Shown here piece after piece: positions 7,823 through 16,438 of a stretch of DNA of 64,000 nucleotides (its first letter is position 1; each line of letters opens with the position of its first letter). This DNA comes from Dyadobacter sp. 3J3 (GTDB lineage: Bacteria; Bacteroidota; Bacteroidia; Cytophagales; Spirosomataceae). The stretch lies in NCBI RefSeq assembly GCF_009801115.1, contig NZ_VTOL01000014.1, positions 62,001 through 126,000 on the forward strand, in the 5' to 3' direction. The translations under genes were made by a program, and so were the position numbers. The notes under the pieces were generated by a model. The model had not been told where the DNA came from and searched no databases. It was given only the letters and a program-made list of their open reading frames with translations.

Positions 7823-9652
7823 CTATTTTCTTGCTGGTGCTGGTGGAGCAGACGGTGCTTTCGCAGGAGCGGCCGGGGCCGGAGGCGCTGCTATGGCAGG
7901 TTTTGATTTCATTTTTGGTGCTTTTGGAGGATGTGGTGGTCTTGTAGGGGCAGGAATTAATTTTTCTATCTCCCTTGATTCTATCTCCATCTTTTCCTTG
8001 TATTCGTCCGTTTTCCGTTTTATTTCCTCCATCTCGTTTTCAACCTTTCTGTACGGTTCCTCTGCTTTTAATGCTTCTTTGCGGGAGCTGCTTATTTCTG
8101 CATTAAGCTTAGTAATTGTCTCCTCTTGAACTTTAATTTGCTGTTCAAAATCAGATAATTGTTTTTCAATTTCCGACTCGCTTAATTTAGTTTTAGCATT
8201 TTTGGTTTCCGGGTGAAATATCGCTGAACGCTTTTCCATCAGCTCCTGCCGAATTTCATTAGCGTGTTCCTTTTTCCATTCCAGCTTTTCCTGATCTCTC
8301 TGGAAATGGTCAACTTCAAACTGAGACTTTTCTATTTCCAGTTGTAGCTCTTCTATCCTTCTATGCAAAGGCTCCATTTCTTTTTGCATAGCCTCAACTT
8401 TCAGGTGGATTTCATTCATTTTATTTCTTGCTGAATCGCTCAAAAACGGCAACTCCGATTCATCAAAATATTCATTAATATCGATGTTTTCATCTATTTC
8501 CGGAACCTCTACTTCCATTTCAGATTCAATAGCTACAAAATCACCGTTTTCACCTCTGGCAGAAAATACTTTGGAGGGTTTTGCTGCAAACTGATGCGTT
8601 TTTGCTTTCACCTTTTTCTTTTTTAAAGTATCCTGTCCAACAGCATAAAGAGAAACGCCGATCAATGCAGCAATAAAAAACATCGTAACCGGCAAGCCCC
8701 CAAATATCCTGGCCGACTTGGGAGCAACGCCCAAAACGCGTTTTACACGTTGTAATAACAAAGGTTTTTTAGATGCAAAAGCCATAGCAAGGGAATGATT
8801 AGTTTTAAATTCTGCAATGCCAACCAGGGCGTGCGCTAACGAAAGGCGATCGCCACACGCTTCAATCGCAAGATCATCACAGCAATGTTCACGCTCGGTA
8901 CGAACACGCTCCGATAGCCACCAAAGTGCCGGATGGAAAAAGAAAACCACTTCAACAAACGATTGGAGTATATTGACTAAATAATCATGACGACGGATAT
9001 GTGCCAGTTCATGCGCCAAAATGGCTTCGATTTGTGCTGTTGGAAAACCTAATAATAACCCGATTGGAATTAATACCACAGGCTGTAAAGTTCCGATCAC
9101 CATCGGTGTGAGAATCTTCGAAGATTCTTTCAGTTCTATCGATTGATATACTTTCAGTTTCGCTGTCAAAACACCGAACCTTGCTCTCCATTCTTTATTC
9201 ATGACCAGGCGTGAATTGTGACGAAGATATTCCGTGTAAATCCATCCGCCCAGAAATCTCACCACTAAAACGGCTGCTCCGATAAGCCAGCAAATAACAA
9301 GTTCCTGGATATGTGTAGAGAGCCAAAGCTGAACTTTTGAAGTCATTGAAAGATCATAAGTTAATGTTTTCCAGTCTGCTACGTTGTGGGCAGTGTTTTT
9401 AAATGCGGTACTTAAAACTTTGGGAGTTGTATTAAAGTAATAATAAAGAAATGTAACAATTGAAGAAATGACCTGAGAAGAAAGAGCCAGAATTCCTACA
9501 TTGTAACGTGTTGCAGCTGGACTTTTTCTGAATAAATAAAGACCAATACCGGCAACCAGTACCAGAAGAGATCCTTGCCATAAGGAATGAACGAGCATCC
9601 ATCCAAACGAGGAAATAAGCGTGTCAGAGAATAAGTTGAAAAACGATTTCAT
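7823..9652 (-). CDS. BlaR1/MecR1-like M56 family membrane metallopeptidase
   Basis: 609 residues. The N-terminus has several hydrophobic helices (for example WMLVHSLWQGSLLVLVAGIGLY at 18-39, and others near 55, 110 and 325). The zinc protease motif HELAHIRRHD (about 214-223) is preceded by the usual PVVLIPIGLLLGFP. After the last membrane segment (about 325-340), residues 400-570 form a long Glu/Lys-rich coiled coil, and the C-terminus is a Pro/Ala tail. No penicillin-binding sensor domain is seen. The start lies 2 bp after the BlaI stop, so the pair is co-transcribed. In BlaR1 systems the protease inactivates the BlaI-type repressor after sensing a signal; the signal here is unknown. Confidence 0.88.
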   Translation of the reverse strand: MKSFFNLFSDTLISSFGWMLVHSLWQGSLLVLVAGIGLYLFRKSPAATRYNVGILALSSQVISSIVTFLYYYFNTTPKVLSTAFKNTAHNVADWKTLTYDLSMTSKVQLWLSTHIQELVICWLIGAAVLVVRFLGGWIYTEYLRHNSRLVMNKEWRARFGVLTAKLKVYQSIELKESSKILTPMVIGTLQPVVLIPIGLLLGFPTAQIEAILAHELAHIRRHDYLVNILQSFVEVVFFFHPALWWLSERVRTEREHCCDDLAIEACGDRLSLAHALVGIAEFKTNHSLAMAFASKKPLLLQRVKRVLGVAPKSARIFGGLPVTMFFIAALIGVSLYAVGQDTLKKKKVKAKTHQFAAKPSKVFSARGENGDFVAIESEMEVEVPEIDENIDINEYFDESELPFLSDSARNKMNEIHLKVEAMQKEMEPLHRRIEELQLEIEKSQFEVDHFQRDQEKLEWKKEHANEIRQELMEKRSAIFHPETKNAKTKLSESEIEKQLSDFEQQIKVQEETITKLNAEISSSRKEALKAEEPYRKVENEMEEIKRKTDEYKEKMEIESREIEKLIPAPTRPPHPPKAPKMKSKPAIAAPPAPAAPAKAPSAPPAPARK

Positions 9653-9654
9653 GG

Positions 9655-10029
9655 CTATTTTTTGTTTTCGAGGTTGTTTAACAATTCACGAATTTCATCT
9701 AATTCTTCTTTGGACGTGGAATGATTGCCCAAAGCCTGCATCACTAAACGGGCAGCGGAGCCACGAAAAGTTGATTCAACAAAACGTCCTAATAAATTCT
9801 GTTGTGTTTCTTCTTCGTCCAATAACGCTACGTAAATGTGCGAGCGCCCGCTTTCAGTTCGGTACAAAACACCTTTGTCATGCATGATCTGCATCAGTTT
9901 AAGCGTTGTTGTGTAACCTGTGTCTTTGGATGCGGAAAGGAAATCATGAACTTGCCTCACAGTAGAAGGGCCTTCTTTCCATAGGTAATTCAAAATTTCG
10001 AGTTCAGATTCTGTTGGTTTTATAATCAT
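9655..10029 (-). CDS. BlaI/MecI/CopY-family transcriptional repressor
   Basis: A 124-residue winged-helix protein. The N-terminal half has the family pattern ESELEILNYLWKEGPSTVRQV, then DTGYTTTLKLMQIMHDKGVL as recognition helix, and the wing RTESGRSHIYVALL. The C-terminal half (FVESTFRGSAARLVMQAL and a terminal helix) is the dimerisation and cleavage region. It is followed 2 bp later by the M56 protease gene, the standard repressor-protease pairing. Three near-identical palindromes lie 55-127 bp upstream of its start and are the likely autoregulatory operators. Confidence 0.92.
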   Translation of the reverse strand: MIIKPTESELEILNYLWKEGPSTVRQVHDFLSASKDTGYTTTLKLMQIMHDKGVLYRTESGRSHIYVALLDEEETQQNLLGRFVESTFRGSAARLVMQALGNHSTSKEELDEIRELLNNLENKK

Positions 10030-10084
10030 GGCTAATAAAATTTTATTAAATTGATTTCTAATACGTAAGACGAATTGTTTTGCC

Positions 10085-10156
10085 TACGAATAAGTTCGTA
10101 ACAAATGTCTACGAAAAGATTCGTATTTGCAATACTCTATTACGATTATTTTCGTA
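10085..10156. promoter_or_regulatory. three operator-like palindromes upstream of blaI
   Basis: TACGAATAAGTTCGTA (10085-10100), TACGAAAAGATTCGTA (10110-10125) and TACGATTATTTTCGTA (10141-10156) all fit TACGAW-N4-TTCGTA, with centres 25 and 31 bp apart. The position upstream of the repressor gene suggests autoregulation. The half-sites differ from the TACA/TGTA core known for staphylococcal and bacillar BlaI/MecI. Confidence 0.7.
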
Positions 10157-10210
10157 CTTACCTTGAAAAAGATCCATTTCTATTTGCAATAACCTGATTT
10201 ACAGATAAAT

Positions 10211-10246
10211 AAAAATGCCAGTAGAAATTTTCTACTGGCATTTTTT
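10211..10246 (-). terminator. terminator downstream of dnaN
   Basis: AAAAATGCCAGTAGAAA and TTTCTACTGGCATTTTT form a near-continuous stem with A and T runs on both sides, so it can act in either direction. It lies 55 nt beyond the dnaN stop. Confidence 0.85.
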
Positions 10247-10301
10247 AGTATTTTAACAAAAAATAAGATAAACGAATATCTAAATTTGAATGATTTTGAT
10301 C

Positions 10302-11426
10302 CTAAACGTATGTATTCAACATAACAGGCATCACAAGCATCAATATATCTTCATTTGCTTCCTGATCAACCGGAATGATCAGACCGGCACGATTCGGTGC
10401 AGAAAGTTCAAATGTGATCGTTTTGCTGGATAAATTTCCAAGTACTTCAATGAGGAATTTCGCGTTGAATCCTATTTCCATATCGTCTCCATTGTATTCG
10501 CACATCAAACGTTCGTTTGCTTCGTTTGAATAATCCAGATCTTCCGCAGAAATTACAAGATCATTCAAGGACATTTTCAAGCGAACCTGGTGTGTTGTAC
10601 GGTTTGAATAAATAGATATACGACGCAATGAGCTCAGAATTTCCATCCGGCCAATTGTCAAAGTATTCGGATTGTTTGTTGGAATTGCGTTTTCGTAATC
10701 CGGGAAGCGTTCATCGATCAAACGACAGATCATGCGGATATTTCCAAAACTGAAAAATGCGTTTGACGCAGTAAATTCAGCTTTTACCGGAACATCGTCG
10801 GAAGGCAGACAAGATTTAAGCAAGTTCAAAGCCTTGCGCTGAATGATCATCGATGTATCAACATCCGATTTGATATCAGAACGACGGTAACGCACTAGAC
10901 GGTGACCGTCAGTTGCTACAAATGTTGCATTTTCAACACCCATTTGAACAAAAACCCCTGTCATAGCGGGTCTAAGATCATCTGTACTGGTTGCAAACAA
11001 GGTATTGGCAATGGCGGCTCCCAAAGCGGAAGAAGACAGATCAACTGATTGTCCACGGTTTACAGATGGCGTTTTTGGGAAATCAATCGGGTTTTCACCA
11101 GACAATTTGTAACGACCATTGTCCGAGATAATCTCTGTTCCAAAAGTTTCGCTGTTAACCTGAAGCGTGATAGGCTGCTCAGGAAGTCCGCGCAATGTGT
11201 CCAGCAAAAGTTTTGCAGGAACGGCGATGGCGCCTTTTTCGGTAGATTCTACTTCGATTTCAGTAATCATAACCGTCTGTAAATCAGATGCAGTAACGGT
11301 TAGGCGATTACCTTCAAGAGAAAGTAAAAAATTTTCTAATATAGGTACGATAGGGTTCGTTGAAACGACACCATTAATTGCAGACAGTTGCTTGAGCAGT
11401 ACCGATGACGAAACGACAAACTTCAT
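10302..11426 (-). CDS. dnaN: DNA polymerase III beta subunit (sliding clamp)
   Basis: 374 residues, the standard beta-clamp length. The N-terminus MKFVVSSSVLLKQLSAINGVV and TDGHRLVRYR near residue 172 are diagnostic. The C-terminus ends with the usual pattern (ILMLVMPVML) of the hydrophobic pocket that binds polymerase and other clamp partners. The ring-shaped dimer tethers the replicative polymerase to DNA. It is flanked by terminators on both sides, so it appears monocistronic, and it is not next to dnaA as in many other phyla. Confidence 0.96.
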   Translation of the reverse strand: MKFVVSSSVLLKQLSAINGVVSTNPIVPILENFLLSLEGNRLTVTASDLQTVMITEIEVESTEKGAIAVPAKLLLDTLRGLPEQPITLQVNSETFGTEIISDNGRYKLSGENPIDFPKTPSVNRGQSVDLSSSALGAAIANTLFATSTDDLRPAMTGVFVQMGVENATFVATDGHRLVRYRRSDIKSDVDTSMIIQRKALNLLKSCLPSDDVPVKAEFTASNAFFSFGNIRMICRLIDERFPDYENAIPTNNPNTLTIGRMEILSSLRRISIYSNRTTHQVRLKMSLNDLVISAEDLDYSNEANERLMCEYNGDDMEIGFNAKFLIEVLGNLSSKTITFELSAPNRAGLIIPVDQEANEDILMLVMPVMLNTYV

Positions 11427-11457
11427 AATTCGTGACGGAAGTGTTTAAATAAAAAAT

Positions 11458-11492
11458 ATAAAAAACCAGGCAGATCTGGAAATCTGTCTGGT
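11458..11492 (-). terminator. terminator downstream of gldG
   Basis: On the minus strand ACCAGACAGATTTCC pairs with the following AGATCTGCCTGGT and is followed by TTTTTTATA. It separates gldG from dnaN. Confidence 0.75.
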
Positions 11493-11536
11493 AGGGAACA
11501 AAAGTAAGAAAAAAAATGTACTCCGCCGCTTTATTA

Positions 11537-13189
11537 TTATGCGAATTTACGCTTGCGGATATAGTAGCGGATTGCTCCAAAAATACCAAGTAGAACCAAT
11601 GGCAAAAGCAAGTTCAGTGCCTGCCAGAATTTCTTGTCTTTATGCACCGCAATCTTATCCAAAGCCCGGATACTGATCTGTTTGTTTCGTGAGTTAATGA
11701 TTCCGTTTTCGTCTGTCATATAATCCAGCGCGTGCATAACGAAATCTTTATTTCCAAAAATATTGGTGGAAGCACGGTCATAACCTAATGGAAGCGGCGT
11801 ATTTCTGCGGTAATCAAAATCATTCACTACAACGTCTCCATCAGCGCAAATAATAATTTTCCCCTGCCCTGTTGATTTAAAAGTTTTGGAACGCGGATCG
11901 TTTGGCAAAATCCTGTTTTCAAAAAGCGAGTTAAACGAACCTTCCAAAAGGACTGCTGCGAGTTTAACGCCACCTTTGTATTCAGAAGGATCCGGCTGCT
12001 GACGTGCTTCATTATAGCCTACCAAAGCGGGGGTATTAACCAGATTTGTATAAGGCGAAGTCATCAGAAGCGGAGTTTTCTGAATGCCCGGCGCACCTCC
12101 TACGGTATCCAGAGAACTTAGAAACCGGGAATAAACGGCATCCGTATTTCTGGTAATCGGGCTTGGTCCAAAATTATTCAATAAGGGAAAAAACCGCCAT
12201 GGAACCGCTTTGATCTCAGGTTTATCTCCCATATTTCCAACGTTCATTGGAATCGTTGCGCTGTTTAAATCCTTTACGAGATTATTGTTGATCCTTACTC
12301 CCCAACGAAAAAAGAGATCATTAAGATTTAAATCAAGCGGTTGTACATAATTTCCTTCCAGACTTACACTATCCACTTTGGCACCATCAACAAAAAAAAG
12401 TGCTTTCCCTCCTCCGATGACATATTGATCCAGTTTGTATTTTTCTTCCTCGGAAAACGGAACATCAGGCTTTAAAATCATTAACGCATCCAGTCCTTCA
12501 TACGTTTCAGGATCGTTTACGACCATAAATACGTCATAACTTTGCTGCATCGTCGCAATCAGATCGCTAAGCCGTGCCGGCGGAAGTTTTTGTGTATGAT
12601 TTACAAGTAAGCCAACTTTCTTTTTGGCAGGATTATCAAGCACACGAATCGCAGACGCAAGCTGAAATTCAACATTTTCGTAAGATTGATTCAACTGCTC
12701 TTCCGGAGAACTGCTTTTATTTCCTTTCAAAAGCTGAACCGGAATGGCAAGCGTATCAGCCTGAACGATGGCGCCAGGGAAAATTAGTTTTTCTGTGCGT
12801 TTTCCATCTTCGTTAGCGAAAAGATTCGTCGGCGTTAAGCCGCGATCGACCAGGTTTTGATATTGTTTTTTTCGGTCGTCTTCACTCGGTGCGTCAGAAG
12901 GATCTGAAAATTGAAATGATAAATGTCCGTTGGAATAAGTTTTAAATTCTTCAAGTGTTTCGCGGGTAGCACTTTCCAGGCGCTCAAAACCAGGAGGAAA
13001 TTCGCCGGAAAGATAAACGTTGACTGCCACGTCTTTGTCTAAATTGCTAAGTAGCTGTTTGGTAGCGTCGGAAATGGTATACCGTTTATCTTCTGTCAAA
13101 TCCCAGCGGAAAAAGAACAGGGAGGCCAGCCAGTTAATTCCGGCCAGGATAATCAATACAAATAATAACCTGAAAATTGTTTTTTTCAT
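11537..13189 (-). CDS. gldG: gliding motility ABC transporter-associated substrate-binding protein GldG
   Basis: About 550 residues. An N-terminal membrane helix (residues 3-22) is followed by RWDLTEDKRYTISDATKQLL, typical of GldG and related ABC-associated proteins. The periplasmic part contains VNHTQKLPP, and a second membrane helix lies near the C-terminus (LLLPLVLLGIFGAIRYYI) before a basic end. In Flavobacterium johnsoniae GldG works with GldA and GldF in gliding. The ATG at 13189-13187 (MKKTIFRLL) is chosen over an upstream TTG because the membrane helix then starts at the N-terminus. No gldF is adjacent. Confidence 0.9.
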   Translation of the reverse strand: MKKTIFRLLFVLIILAGINWLASLFFFRWDLTEDKRYTISDATKQLLSNLDKDVAVNVYLSGEFPPGFERLESATRETLEEFKTYSNGHLSFQFSDPSDAPSEDDRKKQYQNLVDRGLTPTNLFANEDGKRTEKLIFPGAIVQADTLAIPVQLLKGNKSSSPEEQLNQSYENVEFQLASAIRVLDNPAKKKVGLLVNHTQKLPPARLSDLIATMQQSYDVFMVVNDPETYEGLDALMILKPDVPFSEEEKYKLDQYVIGGGKALFFVDGAKVDSVSLEGNYVQPLDLNLNDLFFRWGVRINNNLVKDLNSATIPMNVGNMGDKPEIKAVPWRFFPLLNNFGPSPITRNTDAVYSRFLSSLDTVGGAPGIQKTPLLMTSPYTNLVNTPALVGYNEARQQPDPSEYKGGVKLAAVLLEGSFNSLFENRILPNDPRSKTFKSTGQGKIIICADGDVVVNDFDYRRNTPLPLGYDRASTNIFGNKDFVMHALDYMTDENGIINSRNKQISIRALDKIAVHKDKKFWQALNLLLPLVLLGIFGAIRYYIRKRKFA

Positions 13190-13253
13190 GAAGCAGTAAC
13201 GCCCGTTTTTCAGCAAAAATATAAAAACTATACGGAGTTATTGCGGCAGGCGG

Positions 13254-14147
13254 TTATTTCTTGTATTTACAGCTTTTGTTATCAGCGGATTGATAGTATG
13301 ATTTGTAGTTGGAAGCCTTCGGATCCATACAGCCTTGCAGGTTCAGTATTTCAATATCTTTAAAATCAATCGGGTGACTTTCGGCCTGCAAAGCGATATA
13401 ACCGCTCGATAACGGCGTACCATCTTTTTTGATCCATTCTTCGGCATTACTGAAATGTCCGGCTTTAAAATCATGGTCTTTGCCTACATAACCACCACCG
13501 ATTTTAGGTTTGGTAAATGTAAAAACAACGTCTCCGTTAATAATATGGTGAACAATTGAATCTCCAAGAACAATTGCTTCAGCAGAAACCCACTGATCGC
13601 CATCATAAGTTTTGGAAGTTGAATTGATACAATGGGCCTGATCGATTTTTCCATTAACCTCCACAATGGTTCCTGGCGTGCAAAGATTTCCTGTTGTGCG
13701 TTCTCCAGCATTTAATCCTCCTAAATATTGCATTTCCAGAGAAACAGGGAAATCCTGGTCAAGTCCTAAACTAGCGGCAGATTGGGAATGCAACATAATT
13801 CCACTGTTACGGACATTCCAGGACGCACCGCCCGGAACCTGATTTCCGGTGAAACGATATTTTAAACGTAGGCGGTAGTGAGAATATGGCATGTTATAGT
13901 AGATGTGCCCATATTCTGTGCTGAAAGTTTTGTATTCTTTATAATTAACCCGGATCATGCCGTCTTCGACGATGAAGGTGTTTTTATAATTGTCATTGAC
14001 CTTATGTCCTGCAATTTTAATATCCCAGTTTTTCAGATCTTTCCCGTTGAATAATGCCTGCCATTCTTCTTTATCAGAGTTATTTTGGGCGAAGGTGGTG
14101 TAGGAAAGTAATAAAAGTATTGCAATGAGTTTATCGCGAAAAGTCAT
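13254..14147 (-). CDS. DUF1080 (3-keto-disaccharide hydrolase-like) secreted protein
   Basis: 297 residues from the ATG at 14147 (MTFRDKLIAILLLLSYTTFAQ, a signal peptide). The mature part starts with EEWQALFNGKDLKNWDIKI, the hallmark of DUF1080 (PF06439), a concanavalin-like beta-sandwich. Further family features are EYGHIYYNMPYSHYRLRLKY and the C-terminal IALQAESHPIDFKDIEIL. Some DUF1080 members act on 3-keto-sugars. The extreme C-terminus (GCMDPKASNY and CKY) is a short cysteine-bearing tag seen on many secreted Bacteroidota proteins. It lies upstream of gldG on the same strand with a 64-bp gap; a functional link is not evident. Confidence 0.87.
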   Translation of the reverse strand: MTFRDKLIAILLLLSYTTFAQNNSDKEEWQALFNGKDLKNWDIKIAGHKVNDNYKNTFIVEDGMIRVNYKEYKTFSTEYGHIYYNMPYSHYRLRLKYRFTGNQVPGGASWNVRNSGIMLHSQSAASLGLDQDFPVSLEMQYLGGLNAGERTTGNLCTPGTIVEVNGKIDQAHCINSTSKTYDGDQWVSAEAIVLGDSIVHHIINGDVVFTFTKPKIGGGYVGKDHDFKAGHFSNAEEWIKKDGTPLSSGYIALQAESHPIDFKDIEILNLQGCMDPKASNYKSYYQSADNKSCKYKK

Positions 14148-14200
14148 GTCCAAATTGATTTTTAGAGAAAAGGGGTGGTGAGAACTTTAATACTTATTTT

Positions 14201-16024
14201 CTAGCCACGAATACACGAATTTTCACTAATTGGGCACGAATATTATTTTTGACAGGTTTTATTTAATTTGATTTTGAATAGAATTAATGCGAAAAGCCAG
14301 ATTAGCCAGAAATGTATTATCCGTCAACATTAGTGAAAATTCGTGCATTCGTGGCAAGAGAAAAGCAGTGGTATTCAAAACCAATCTTTAACATTTAGGA
14401 AAAAAGAGACATTTTCCAATGACCGTATTTTAATAAAATATCGACATTTATTAGGGTAACATTATCAATTTTTCTAGCCACGAATACACGAATTTTCACT
14501 AATTGGGCACGAATATTATTTTTGAGAGGTTTTATTTAATTTGATTTTGAATAGAATTAATGCGAAAAGCCAGATTAGCCAGAAATGTATTATCCGTCAA
14601 CATTAGTGAAAATTCGTGCATTCGTGGCAAGAGAAAAGCAGTTGTATTCAAAACCAATCTTTAATATTTAGGAAAAAAGAGACATTTTCCGATGACCGTA
14701 TTTTAATAAAATATCGACATTTATTATGGTAACATTATCAATTTTTCTGCCGCGAATACACGAATTTTCACTGATTGAGCGCGAATGTTATTTTTGACAG
14801 GTTTTATTTAATTTGATTTTGAATAGAATTAATGCGAAAAGCCAGATTAACCAGAAATGTATTATCCGTCAACATTAGTAAAAATTCGTGCATTCGTGGC
14901 AAGAGAAAAGCAGTGGTGTTCAAAATCATTCTTTAATATTTAGGAAAAAAGAGACATTTTCCAATGACCGTATTTTAATAAAATATCGACATTTATTGTG
15001 GTAACATTATCAATTTTTCTAGCCACGAATACACGAATTTTCACTAATTGGGCACGAATATTATTTTTGAGAGGTTTTATTTAATTTGATTTTGAATAGA
15101 ATTAATGCGAAAGGCCAGATTAGCCAGAAATGTATCATCCGTCAACATTAGTGAAAATTCGTGGCAAGAGAAAAGCAGTGGTATTCAAGACCAATCTTTA
15201 ACATTTAGGAAAAAAGAGACATTTTCCAATGACCGTATTTTAATAAAATATCGACATTTATTGTGGTAACATTATCAATTTTTCTAGCCACGAAGACACG
15301 AATTTTCACTAATTGGGCACGAATATTATTTTTGACAGGTTTTATTTAATTTGATTTTGAATAGAATTAATGTGAAAAGCCAGATTAACCAGAAATGCAT
15401 CATCCGTCAACATTAGTGAAAATTCGTGCATTCGTGGCAAGAGAAAAGCAGTGGTATTCAAGACCAATCTTTAACATTTAGGAAAAAAGAGACATTTTCC
15501 AATGACCGTATTTTAATAAAATATCGACATTTATTATGGTAAAATTATCAATTTTTCTGCCGCGAATACACGAATTTTCACTGATTGAGCGCGAATATTA
15601 TTTTTGACAGGTTTTATTTAATTTGATTTCGAATAGAATTAATGCGAAAAGCCAGATTAGCCAGAAATGTATCATCCGGCAACATTAGTGAAAATTCGTG
15701 CATTCGTGGCAAGAGAAAAGCAGTGGTATTCAAAACCAATCTTTAACATTTAGGAAAAAAGAGACATTTTCCAATGACCGTATTTTAATAAAATATCGAC
15801 ATTTATTATGGTAACATTATCAATTTTTCCGGCCACGAATACACGAATTTTCACTAATTGGGCACGAATATTATTTTCGACAGGGTTTATTTTTTTAATT
15901 TTGACTAGTTTAATGCAATTCGGATAATAGGATTGTTCTGAGATGTTTCATCCTTCAATATTAGTGAAAATTCGTGCATTCGTGGCAAGCACAAATAAGA
16001 GGCGATTCAAAAAACCAATCTTTT
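14201..16024. repeat. tandem array of seven ~273-bp units, each with a 27-bp inverted repeat
   Basis: Units begin at 14201, 14474, 14747, 15019, 15284, 15557 and 15829. Lengths are 273, 273, 272, 265, 273 and 272 bp, and the seventh is diverged and shorter. Each unit opens with GCCACGAATACACGAATTTT.. and, about 100 bp later, carries its reverse complement ending ATTCGTGGC. In unit 2 the arms are 14477-14503 and 14602-14628, with 26 of 27 bases matching. The fourth unit lost 8 bp of one arm. The remaining ~120 bp is AT-rich and noncoding. The last copy overlaps the 3' end of the GxxExxY gene. Units differ by only a few bases, so amplification is recent. Confidence 0.93.
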
Positions 16025-16378
16025 ATATTCAAGTTTTCCCCGGCCAAAGTTGACCAGAAGACCAAGTTTATTACCTGAAACTTTCAAATAATTAATGGTT
16101 TGGGCGGTATGTTCATCTGTAAGCACAGAGACACATTTAACTTCCAGAATTATTTTTTCAAATACAACCAGATCAGCCCAAAATTTATGGGCTAGCATGA
16201 TTCCTTGAAAATATACAGGATATTCTTTTTCACGCAAATATGGAATTCTATACCGTTTAAATAAAATTTCCAGAGCATCCTTATATACAATCTCTGAAAA
16301 TCCATGTCCAAGCTCATTGTGAACTTCCATGCATCTACCTATGATTTCATAGGATTCTTCTTTATAAATAATGTTCAT
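16007..16378 (-). CDS. GxxExxY protein (PD-(D/E)XK-like nuclease family)
   Basis: 123 residues. The defining motif is GFSEIVY (about 26-32) within HNELGHGFSEIVYKDAL. Downstream, HKFWADLVVFEKIILEVKCV contains a D...ExK arrangement compatible with a PD-(D/E)XK nuclease core, and HTAQTINYLKVSGNKLGLLVNFG is the conserved C-terminal helix and strand. The family is widespread in Bacteroidota; its biochemical role is not established to my knowledge. The gene's 3' end merges with the last copy of the tandem array, and a second broken member lies at 38251-38621. It appears intact, with both motif and C-terminus present. Confidence 0.88.
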   Translation of the reverse strand: MNIIYKEESYEIIGRCMEVHNELGHGFSEIVYKDALEILFKRYRIPYLREKEYPVYFQGIMLAHKFWADLVVFEKIILEVKCVSVLTDEHTAQTINYLKVSGNKLGLLVNFGRGKLEYKRLVF

Positions 16379-16438
16379 TAGTGTGTGTTATATTAGCCAG
16401 GAAATTTAACTCCTGGCCAGGTAAAAAGATTCTAGGTT

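Noticed and set aside
13190-13216. Upstream TTG start for gldG
   Set aside because: It adds nine residues before the membrane helix; the ATG at 13189 gives a normal N-terminus.
14201-16024. CRISPR array
   Set aside because: The period of ~273 bp with nearly identical whole units, no unique spacers and no cas genes is incompatible with a CRISPR array.
16396-16417. Hairpin GCCAGGA/TCCTGGC as an rnr terminator
   Set aside because: It is a good stem but no T run follows on the minus strand, so it is not called as a terminator.
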